IMG/VR virus record: IMGVR_UViG_3300033571_015661
Span: 1-26,349 of that record
Direction: 5' to 3' (one strand)
DNA from: a virus
DNA length: 26,349 bases
Below are positions 17,151 through 24,162 of the stretch, piece by piece. Position numbers and translations under genes: made by a program. Numbering within the stretch: the stretch's first letter is position 1; the number at the start of each line of letters is the position of its first letter. The notes beneath the pieces were generated by a model, which saw only the letters and a program-made list of their open reading frames with translations, had not been told where the DNA came from and did no database searches.

Positions 17151-17708
17151 ATGATAAAACTAAAAAAACTTATAGAAGTATCGGATGGTTTGCAATATCA
17201 TATTGACAATAAAATACCTATAATGGAAAATATATATAGGTATTCATCTGATAAATTTTTAGAATTATTTGAAGAATGTCGTAAATTACACTACGAAGGA
17301 AGTGTAAAATTTTGCGAAGATGACATAAACTTATTAGAAACTACAGATATAGGAAAATATGGTATATACGAGGGAAATAAAGTTCCATTGGATATGCCTA
17401 TAGCAGAATCAGAATATAAAGGAAAAGATGTAGATTTAGGAAAACCTAAAAGAGGAGGAAGTAAGAAGTTTTATGTATATGTTAGGGATCCTAAATCAGA
17501 TAATATTAAGAAAGTATCCTTTGGTGCAAAGGATGGGGGAGGAGCATTAGCAGTTAAGTTGGAAGATCCTAAACGTAGGAAAGCATTTGCTGATAGACAT
17601 AACTGTAGCGATAAAACAGATAGAACATCTTCAGGATATTGGGCTTGTAGGATAACTAAGTATTGGAAATCTTTGGGAGGAAGCAGAAACTATTCAGGGT
17701 ATTGGTGA
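17151..17708 (+). CDS. Conserved phage protein of unknown function (KKFYVYVRDP / HNC-type)
   Basis: A 185-residue protein with two parts. Residues 12-86 (GLQYHIDNKIPIMENIYR, then LETTDIGKYGIYEGNKVPLD at 62-81) match the front part of a family I recognise from large tailed phages. Residues 96-185 are basic and highly conserved: KKFYVYVRDP (105-114), KKVSFGAKDGGG (120-131), DPKRRKAFADRHNCSDK (139-155) and GYWACRITKYW (162-172). The Cys, His and basic residues suggest nucleic acid or metal contacts, but I know of no demonstrated function. The N-terminus contains L-I-E followed by Val (residues 7-10), a near-match to a prohead protease site. It follows the tail genes and precedes small unknown genes, so it may be a virion-associated protein. 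Confidence 0.7.
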   Translation: MIKLKKLIEVSDGLQYHIDNKIPIMENIYRYSSDKFLELFEECRKLHYEGSVKFCEDDINLLETTDIGKYGIYEGNKVPLDMPIAESEYKGKDVDLGKPKRGGSKKFYVYVRDPKSDNIKKVSFGAKDGGGALAVKLEDPKRRKAFADRHNCSDKTDRTSSGYWACRITKYWKSLGGSRNYSGYW

Positions 17709-17729
17709 TTCAAAATTAGTTTAAAAAAA

Positions 17730-17990
17730 ATGAATAATTTATACTCAGAGTACAAAAATACGGATAATTATAAACTGAGAGAGTTCTCAGAAGATATTGA
17801 TGAAGATAAATTAGTATGGCATAGAGATTTAGAAGATAGATTACTTAAAGTTACTAATAATAATAATTCATGGAAAATACAAATAGACAATGAATTACCA
17901 AGAGATATAGACCATGTATTTATTCCTAAATTAACATATCATAGATTGATAAAAGGAGAAGGAAACTTAATTATTAGTATAACATTTTAA
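17730..17990 (+). CDS. Small conserved phage protein, possibly cupin-like
   Basis: An 86-residue protein. LREFSEDIDEDKLVWHRDLED (residues 16-36) and FIPKLTYHRLIKGEGNL (64-80) are blocks I recognise from short proteins encoded by many marine and T4-like phages. The arrangement of H31 and E35 followed by P66, H71 and G76 recalls the two metal-binding motifs of the cupin fold, and the length suits a single minimal barrel. That comparison is inference; there is only one His in the first motif where classical cupins have two. It starts 21 bases after the previous stop, with an A-rich leader (AAAAAAA before the ATG). Function unknown. Confidence 0.68.
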   Translation: MNNLYSEYKNTDNYKLREFSEDIDEDKLVWHRDLEDRLLKVTNNNNSWKIQIDNELPRDIDHVFIPKLTYHRLIKGEGNLIISITF

Positions 17991-18000
17991 AAAAACTTAT

Positions 18001-18537
18001 ATGAGTGATATAAAACTAAAACCTATTGCAGAGGGAATTATTGATGACTTCATCAATAAGAAAAGCAAATATGATTATCGTAAATTAGATTATGAAAGAG
18101 TCACAAGTATATTACAAAGTCGAATTAAACCTATTAAAATAAAACATTGGGGAGTTTATTCTGTAAGATTCGGTAAAAAGTTTGTAGCTGTCCCTGAAAT
18201 TAAATTAGAAAAAGATAGTTTTGAATATATAATAAAAAGACCTAATTCAGTAAGAGAGTCAGGTGACAAAATATTTAGTATAGATTTATCAATCCAACCT
18301 GATAATATAAAATTGCATATGGGTGGTAATAATTTAAATTATTATAATATATATTACGAACTCATTGATGACATATCAGATAGTTTAGAAAGTACTTTAA
18401 AAAATGCATCCAACTATTATGATAGTTTAGATGATAGTATTATTTCTAAAATAGTAAAAGTATTTAGAATAAAACTACAAGATGCTGTAGAGGGTAGAGA
18501 TAAATCTATAGAGTCTTATGACAATTTCAAAGTATAA
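18001..18537 (+). CDS. Hypothetical protein with possible prohead-protease site near its N-terminus
   Basis: A 178-residue protein that I do not recognise. It is charged, lacks membrane segments, and is probably mixed alpha/beta with a helical C-terminal third (about 115-178). Residues 9-12 read I-A-E-G, which fits the (L/I)-x-E followed by A/G pattern cut by T4-type prohead proteases. That places it alongside the 657/735-residue pair as a possible capsid-packaged protein. The gap to the upstream gene is ten bases and the leader is A-rich. The motif is short and can occur by chance; without the neighbours it would not be noticed. Confidence 0.62.
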   Translation: MSDIKLKPIAEGIIDDFINKKSKYDYRKLDYERVTSILQSRIKPIKIKHWGVYSVRFGKKFVAVPEIKLEKDSFEYIIKRPNSVRESGDKIFSIDLSIQPDNIKLHMGGNNLNYYNIYYELIDDISDSLESTLKNASNYYDSLDDSIISKIVKVFRIKLQDAVEGRDKSIESYDNFKV

Positions 18538-18563
18538 AAAATAATTAGTTATAATCTAAATAT

Positions 18564-18980
18564 ATGTGGATTTACAAAAATATTGAAATAGATGATATTT
18601 CTAAAATGCCTATTGATATTTCTAAAAATATATTTGGATTTGTATATGAGATTACTCATGTTCCAAGTGGTAGGAAATATATAGGTAAGAAAGTATTGTA
18701 CTTCAATAAGAAACTACCTGCCCTGAAAGGACAGAAAAAATCAAGAGCAGTTGTAAAAGAATCCAATTGGTTAAAATATTATGGATCTAACGATACTATA
18801 AAAAATTTAATCAAAGATGGTAAAATTTTGGAATTTAAGAGAGAAATACTTACATTTGCCTATTCTAAGTATGAGTTAACATATTTAGAGACGAAATATC
18901 AGTTTCTAAAAGAAGTTTTGGAAGATGATAATTATTTGAACAATAACATATTGGGAAAATTTTACAAAGGCAAAATATGA
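18564..18980 (+). CDS. SegE-like GIY-YIG endonuclease
   Basis: A 138-residue protein with a single GIY-YIG nuclease domain, the fold of T4 Seg homing endonucleases. The first motif is GFVYEI (25-30), replacing GIY. R37 and K38 precede Y-I-G-K-K (39-43). ESNWLKYYGSN (66-76) follows, and YLETKYQF (107-114) supplies the probable catalytic glutamate E109. YLNNNILGKF (124-133) closes the domain. No separate DNA-binding domain is present, as in the small SegE-like proteins of many large phages. The gene overlaps the primase start by four bases (ATGA), implying translational coupling. It could be a homing endonuclease or a domesticated phage nuclease. All residues I expect for activity appear present, but activity is inferred. 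Confidence 0.82.
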   Translation: MWIYKNIEIDDISKMPIDISKNIFGFVYEITHVPSGRKYIGKKVLYFNKKLPALKGQKKSRAVVKESNWLKYYGSNDTIKNLIKDGKILEFKREILTFAYSKYELTYLETKYQFLKEVLEDDNYLNNNILGKFYKGKI

Positions 18981-19903
18981 ATAGTTACACCTCAGATCAA
19001 GTTACAAAGTTACAAGTACTAAATAAGTATTTAGGACAACACTCTCCTAAAAGTTCTACAAATGTTGCATTTAATTGCCCATTCTGTGGACATCCAAAAA
19101 AGAAATTAGAGATAGATGTACAGAGTGGTTTGTGGAATTGTTGGGTATGTAAGACAAGTGGATACTCCATAACTAAGTTACTAAAGAAAGTAAATGCTTC
19201 TGTTATTGATTTAACTAAACTTTCTAAGTTAGAAAGTAGTAATGTAAATTATAGTAAAGTATCTAACGAAATAGTTAGTTTACCAAATAATTTTATACCA
19301 TTTAGCAAATGTCAAAATTCTAATAATATTCATAAATTATTAAAATATTTAGAATTAAGAAATATATCTGAGCAAGATATAGTAAAGTATAACATAGGAT
19401 ATTTAGATGACAGTATGAATAGTACAATCGTAATACCAAGCTACGATAGTCAGTTCAGATTGAATTATTATATATCTAAGAATATATATACAAATAGATA
19501 TAATAATCCTAAGTGTTCAAAAGATAAAGTATTTTTAGAATCTTTTGTAGATTGGAATTATGATATAGTAATTGTGGAAGGTATATTTGATGCTATAGCA
19601 GTAAAAAGGAATGTTATTCCTTTGTTTGGTAAATTTTTGAATGATAGAGTAAAGGAGAAGATAGTTAGTTCGTCTTCCCAAAATTTTTATATAGCTTTAG
19701 ATGGTGGAGAGTATGACTCTATATTTAAGATAGCTAAATATATTATAGAAGTTGGAAAAAACGCTTATTTTGTCAACATTCCAATAGGAGAAGATCCATC
19801 ATCTTTAGGGAATAAAACTATTTGGGAATTTATTAGTAATAGTGAAAGAATAACTGAAAACGATATATATAAATACAAGTTATATGCAAAATTAGACATT
19901 TAA
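18977..19903 (+). CDS. DNA primase (T4 gp61 / DnaG type)
   Basis: A 308-residue primase that would make RNA primers at the replication fork, typically with a hexameric helicase that is not in this window. The N-terminal zinc ribbon has C34, C37, C55 and C58 (NCPFCG, then WNCWVC). The TOPRIM domain has VIVEGIFDAIAVK (198-210) with the conserved Glu201 and Asp205. ALDGGEYDS (240-248) stands where the usual D-x-D motif lies, and IGEDPSSLG (270-278) follows. The second acidic residue of D-x-D is Gly here (D242-G-G-E-Y-D), so the metal-binding pair may be shifted to E245 or D247. T4 gp61 is 342 residues. The start is fixed by the ATGA overlap with the nuclease stop. A replication gene inside a run of virion genes is a mild oddity. 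Confidence 0.88.
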   Translation: MNSYTSDQVTKLQVLNKYLGQHSPKSSTNVAFNCPFCGHPKKKLEIDVQSGLWNCWVCKTSGYSITKLLKKVNASVIDLTKLSKLESSNVNYSKVSNEIVSLPNNFIPFSKCQNSNNIHKLLKYLELRNISEQDIVKYNIGYLDDSMNSTIVIPSYDSQFRLNYYISKNIYTNRYNNPKCSKDKVFLESFVDWNYDIVIVEGIFDAIAVKRNVIPLFGKFLNDRVKEKIVSSSSQNFYIALDGGEYDSIFKIAKYIIEVGKNAYFVNIPIGEDPSSLGNKTIWEFISNSERITENDIYKYKLYAKLDI

Positions 19904-19936
19904 CAATATACTTATATAAAAGAGTATAACATAGCT

Positions 19937-21910
19937 ATGAAGTATACATTTACAGAGAATTATATAAATAATATATTAAATATTCTAACGGAGGCAAAAG
20001 ATTATATAAAGCTAACGGAAGCAGTACCATATTCTAAAGCAAAAGAATATCTTAAAATAGAAAGAAGTCCTGAAGCAGAATCAAGAATCAAAGAAGTATT
20101 CAATAAATTAAAATCACTACCAAATGCACGTCAACTTGATAAACGTGGTTGGAGAATAGCATTTCCATATGCAGAGGACTCTACTGAATTTGAAATACAA
20201 TCTATATTAGAACCTTACGACTTCTCTATAAAAGATTACAAAGATGGAGTAGCATTAGATACCAAGAACAATAGAGAAATATCATTGGGGAAAGCATTAA
20301 ACATAGTTTCAAAAAAAGAACCTGATGCAAAAGATTTAATGGATAAATATGCAGCTATAAAAAGTAAAGGTGCTACAAATAAAGATGAGGACTTGATGAT
20401 TATATTTTCAAGTGCTAAATATGATATTATAGGAATGTCTACAGATAGAGACTCCTATTGGGACAGTTGTATGAATGTTATTAAAGGAAGCAATAGACAC
20501 TATATAAAGGCAGATATACGAGAAGGAAGTATAATATGCTACATAACAAGAATAGGTGATACTGATTTGAAAAAACCTTTAGGAAGAATATTAATAAAAC
20601 CATACTTAAATTCAGAAAATCCTAAAGATGTAATACTATATGCAGAATACAAAACTTACGGTTCTATACCAAATCCTGAAAAATTTATAGATATTGTAGA
20701 TGAGTATATGGAAAAAACTCAATCTATATCAGGAGTTTATGACAGATTAGGATGTTTATATAATGATAGTGAAAGAACTTCTGTAGAAAGTAAAGAAACT
20801 GTACAAAAAAGAGCATTAAATAAAGTAAAGGAAGGGAATAGTTTAACTTCTATGGAATTTGTATCTCTTCCATCAAAAAATAAAAAGATTTATATAGATG
20901 AATTGAATAAAGAGGAGAAAAGACTTTCAAAGGTAATATATTCATTTGCTACACAAAGTCAAAAGAAATTTTACATAAGAAGACGTTTAAAAGATGGGCA
21001 AGAAATAGAAGACTATGAATTTAAATCAGCACCTAAAGAATTAAAATATGAAATAATTGATTACAAATTAGAAAATGATGTAGGTAGCATATATCACTAT
21101 GAATTTGAAGCAGCAACCACTGAACAAAAAGATAGATATATAGATAAACAAATAGCAAAAAAGTTTATGGATATACCTGAATCGTATCTACAAGAATTAT
21201 CAGATAAGCAACAAAAATTTTATATAGAAAGGGTATTAGAGAAAGGTAAAAAATATTTTTCAAATTTTGAAATACGTTTAATGTCAGAAGACCAATTCCT
21301 AAACTATATATCTAATTTATACAAAAATAATGAATCTATATATCAAGATACGGCAGATAATTTATCAGGTAGAAATATGGAAATTTTAGTAGATTACATA
21401 ATAGAAAACCATATTCATGAGATAAGAAAACGTAGTTCTCGATATGACTTAACCGAAAAACAAATTGAAAAATATATAAATAAATTAATAGAAACAGACC
21501 AATACGAAGAATTAGTAGATTCGAATAATCTTGCTAAAGCATCTAAAAAAGACCAAGAGAGATATATTGATTATTTACTTTCTAAAGAAATTATCATACC
21601 TGATTGGATTATAGAATATGGAAATTCTAAACAAAAGAAAATGTATATTAATAGTAAATATGAAGAAGGATACAGATTAGAAACTAAAGACTTTATACAT
21701 TTGACACAAAATGAGATAGAAGAATATATAAATAGAAGAATTAAGATAGGATATTCATTAGCAGAGTATGAATTTGACGCAATATCATCAGAATCGAAAC
21801 TAAAATATATAGATAAAGTAATTAAGGAAAAAAAGCGATTAAAAGATTATGAATTGGAGATAGCAACTCCTGAGCAAAAAGAAAGATACAGAGAATATGC
21901 TAAAGATTAA
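19937..21910 (+). CDS. Repeat protein, paralogue 1: unknown N-terminal domain plus alpha-solenoid-like repeats; putative capsid-targeted protein
   Basis: A 657-residue protein. The first 30 residues contain two L-T-E/A sequences (17-20 and 26-29), fitting the (L/I)-x-E/(A,G) site of T4-type prohead proteases and resembling the short capsid-targeting peptides of T4 internal proteins. About 31-280 is a conserved domain, with GWRIAFPYAEDSTEFEIQSI (71-90), YDIIGMSTDR (162-171), YWDSCMNVIKGSNRHYI (174-190) and KPLGRILIKPY (213-223). I recall related sequences in large phages but no known function. From about 300 to 657 there are degenerate units of about 27-30 residues, patterned as F/Y-E-x-x-x-A-(T/S)-x-x-Q-K-x-x-Y-I-D, probably paired helices. 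The gene is followed ten bases later by its paralogue. Enzymatic activity of the N-domain cannot be judged; conserved Cys, His, Arg and Asp are present. Confidence 0.78.
   Translation: MKYTFTENYINNILNILTEAKDYIKLTEAVPYSKAKEYLKIERSPEAESRIKEVFNKLKSLPNARQLDKRGWRIAFPYAEDSTEFEIQSILEPYDFSIKDYKDGVALDTKNNREISLGKALNIVSKKEPDAKDLMDKYAAIKSKGATNKDEDLMIIFSSAKYDIIGMSTDRDSYWDSCMNVIKGSNRHYIKADIREGSIICYITRIGDTDLKKPLGRILIKPYLNSENPKDVILYAEYKTYGSIPNPEKFIDIVDEYMEKTQSISGVYDRLGCLYNDSERTSVESKETVQKRALNKVKEGNSLTSMEFVSLPSKNKKIYIDELNKEEKRLSKVIYSFATQSQKKFYIRRRLKDGQEIEDYEFKSAPKELKYEIIDYKLENDVGSIYHYEFEAATTEQKDRYIDKQIAKKFMDIPESYLQELSDKQQKFYIERVLEKGKKYFSNFEIRLMSEDQFLNYISNLYKNNESIYQDTADNLSGRNMEILVDYIIENHIHEIRKRSSRYDLTEKQIEKYINKLIETDQYEELVDSNNLAKASKKDQERYIDYLLSKEIIIPDWIIEYGNSKQKKMYINSKYEEGYRLETKDFIHLTQNEIEEYINRRIKIGYSLAEYEFDAISSESKLKYIDKVIKEKKRLKDYELEIATPEQKERYREYAKD
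20456..20518 (+). repeat. 63-bp block identical to 22428-22490 (copy in paralogue 1)
   Basis: This 63-base stretch encodes the YWDSCMNVIKGSNRHYIKADI region and is identical at every base, including third codon positions, to 22428-22490. Flanking DNA in the two genes differs at scattered, mostly silent sites. The identity suggests recent duplication or gene conversion in this part of the head domain. Confidence 0.9.
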
Positions 21911-21920
21911 ACATAAAAAT

Positions 21921-24128
21921 ATGAAAAATAATTATCTAAAAAATATATTAAATATTTTAACCGAAGCATATAACTATGTTAAACTTACGGAGGCAGTTCC
22001 ATATTCAGTGGCTAAAGAATATCTTGAAATAGAAAGAAGTCCTGAAGCAGAAACAAGAATCAAACAAGTATTCAGTAAACTCAAAGCATTACCAAATGCA
22101 CGTCAAATAGACAAGCGTGGTTGGAGAATAGCATTTCCATATGCAGAAGACTCTACTGAATTTGAAATACAATCTATATTAGAACCTTACGATTTCTCTA
22201 TAAAAGACTACAAAGATGGATTAGCATTAGATACTAAAAGTAACAAAGAGATAGCAATAGGTAAAGCACTCAACAAAATATCAAAAAAAGAACCTGATGC
22301 TAAAGAATTAATAGACAGGTATGCAGCTATCAAAGGTAAAGGTGCTACAAATAAAGATGAGGACTTAATGATTATATTCTCAAGTGCTAAATATGATATC
22401 ATAGGAATGTCTACAGATAGAGAGTCTTATTGGGACAGTTGTATGAATGTTATTAAAGGAAGCAATAGACACTATATAAAGGCAGATATAAAAGAAGGTT
22501 CGATAATATGCTACTTAACCACAATAAGTGACACTAATTTAAAAAAACCATTAGGAAGAGTTTTAATAAAACCATATATAAATTCAGAAAATAAAGAAGA
22601 CGTAGTATTATATCCTGAACTTAAAACTTACGGTTCTATACCAAATCCTCAAAAATTTATGGATGAAGTAGATGACTACATGGAAAAAACACAAAAGTTG
22701 TCTGGAAGCTACGAAAGATTAGGATGTTTGTATTCTGATAGTGAAAGAGTAGAAATTGAAGACAGAGAAACACTTGTAAAAAGAGCATTACAAAAATTAA
22801 AAGATGAAGAAGGATTGAGTAAAACAGAATTTGTATCACTTCCACTAAAGAATAAAAGACAATATATCGATAGATTAATAAAAGAACAGGTTAGACTATT
22901 TGATTTTCAGTATACGTTTGCATCACAGAGTCAAAAAAAACAATATATAAAAATAATTTTGAGTAGAACAAATTATGTAAATGAATTTGAATATAAAGGA
23001 GCACCTAAAGATTCTAAAGTATATATAGTAAATTATATAATAGATAATGGATTAAAGTTACAAAGATATATATTTGACGAGGTAACTCCTGAACAACGAC
23101 AGAGGTATGTAAGTATTAGGATGAATAATAATAATACATTAGAAGATTATGAATTAAAGATAGCAACTCCTGAACAAAAACAAAAGTATATAGATGTTAT
23201 AATAAACACAAAAGGAAAATTAGATAGAGATCAATTTGCAGCAGCAACAGAAAATCAAAAAGAAAAATATATAGATTCTGTATTAGAATTAGCTGAAAAT
23301 GATGCAGATATAATATTAAAAGGATATGAAACAATAGCAACAACAGAAAAACAACAATTAAAGTATCTTGATATATTGATTAAAAATGGTAGATATTGGA
23401 CTGATGAACTTGTTAAGTATTTGAAAGGTAAGGCAAAAGAAAAATATATTGATTATCTATTTGATAAAAAAATTGATCATTTATTAGATAATGTGAATGG
23501 TCTAACTGCTTCTGAGTTGGAAATAGCAACTCCTAAGCAAAAAGAAATATATATTGATACTATAATATCAAGGTATTCAAATACTAAACAAAAACTAAAA
23601 GAAAGAGAATTTAGAATAGCAACACCTAAACAAAAAGAAAAGTATATTGATTTAATATTAAAAGATAATAAAAGATTACAAAAACACGAATTTGATGGAG
23701 CAACACCTAAGCAAAAAGAAAAAGACATTACTTTCAAACTTAGTAAATTTGACGAATTATCTATAGATGAACTTGAATTTTTAACTCCTAAACAAAAATC
23801 AGAATATATAGATAATAGGTCAAATTCTCAATATCAACTTAATGATTATGAGTATGAATTAATGAGTAAGGAGCAATTAGATAAACATTTTACTAATCTT
23901 ATAGATAGTGGTAATTATATAGCTGACGAAAATTATAAATATGTAAGTGATGATATATTGTATTACTATATTAATAAAGTATTTGAAGAAAAAGGTAATT
24001 TAGATATTGAAGAAGATTCATTTAACGAAGCTCCTGAAGAGTTAAAAAATGTTATAGTTAAATTTAAAACAAGTAATAATTTAAAGCTCAGTGATGCAGA
24101 AAAAAAATACAAATCAAAAACAAAATAA
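21921..24128 (+). CDS. Repeat protein, paralogue 2 of the tandem pair
   Basis: A 735-residue protein from the preferred start at 21921. An upstream in-phase ATG at 21897 would overlap paralogue 1 and add eight residues absent from it. The 21921 start lies ten bases after the previous stop with an A-rich leader and restores collinearity. Residues 9-276 match residues 13-280 of paralogue 1 without gaps, about 84% identical by hand count (43 differences in 268). Both L-T-E/A sequences are kept (13-16 and 22-25). Residues 303-735 hold roughly fourteen repeat units, clearer than in paralogue 1. Several share the core ATPEQK or ATPKQK followed by YID (415-424, 536-546, 567-576, 593-599). The repeats match paralogue 1 only in pattern. 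So the head domain is conserved while the solenoid has been rebuilt, as expected if the solenoid chooses a partner. Confidence 0.78.
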   Translation: MKNNYLKNILNILTEAYNYVKLTEAVPYSVAKEYLEIERSPEAETRIKQVFSKLKALPNARQIDKRGWRIAFPYAEDSTEFEIQSILEPYDFSIKDYKDGLALDTKSNKEIAIGKALNKISKKEPDAKELIDRYAAIKGKGATNKDEDLMIIFSSAKYDIIGMSTDRESYWDSCMNVIKGSNRHYIKADIKEGSIICYLTTISDTNLKKPLGRVLIKPYINSENKEDVVLYPELKTYGSIPNPQKFMDEVDDYMEKTQKLSGSYERLGCLYSDSERVEIEDRETLVKRALQKLKDEEGLSKTEFVSLPLKNKRQYIDRLIKEQVRLFDFQYTFASQSQKKQYIKIILSRTNYVNEFEYKGAPKDSKVYIVNYIIDNGLKLQRYIFDEVTPEQRQRYVSIRMNNNNTLEDYELKIATPEQKQKYIDVIINTKGKLDRDQFAAATENQKEKYIDSVLELAENDADIILKGYETIATTEKQQLKYLDILIKNGRYWTDELVKYLKGKAKEKYIDYLFDKKIDHLLDNVNGLTASELEIATPKQKEIYIDTIISRYSNTKQKLKEREFRIATPKQKEKYIDLILKDNKRLQKHEFDGATPKQKEKDITFKLSKFDELSIDELEFLTPKQKSEYIDNRSNSQYQLNDYEYELMSKEQLDKHFTNLIDSGNYIADENYKYVSDDILYYYINKVFEEKGNLDIEEDSFNEAPEELKNVIVKFKTSNNLKLSDAEKKYKSKTK
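22428..22490 (+). repeat. 63-bp block identical to 20456-20518 (copy in paralogue 2)
   Basis: The second copy of the 63-base direct repeat, 1972 bases downstream of the first. A recombination between the two copies would fuse the head of paralogue 1 to the solenoid of paralogue 2 and delete the intervening sequence in frame. Confidence 0.9.
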
Positions 24129-24162
24129 TTCATAATAGTAGTAAATATTAAATAAACAGTTA

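Noticed and set aside
17151-17708. Possible classical zinc-finger protein
   Set aside because: Cys and His residues in the C-terminal part (HNC, WAC) do not form a standard four-ligand spacing, so only a general metal or nucleic-acid possibility is kept.
21897-21920. Upstream ATG at 21897 as the start of paralogue 2
   Set aside because: It overlaps the end of paralogue 1 and adds eight residues with no counterpart there. The ATG at 21921 gives collinear N-termini and the usual A-rich leader.
23477-23737. 86-codon minus-strand frame with repeated SFCLGVA strings
   Set aside because: It is the reverse complement of the ATPKQK repeat units of paralogue 2, so its internal repetition is only an echo.
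19937-24128. Idea that the repeat pair is a toxin-antitoxin or phage-defence pair
   Set aside because: The two proteins are close paralogues with the same layout, not a dissimilar toxin and antidote, and no nuclease, NTPase or membrane motif is visible.
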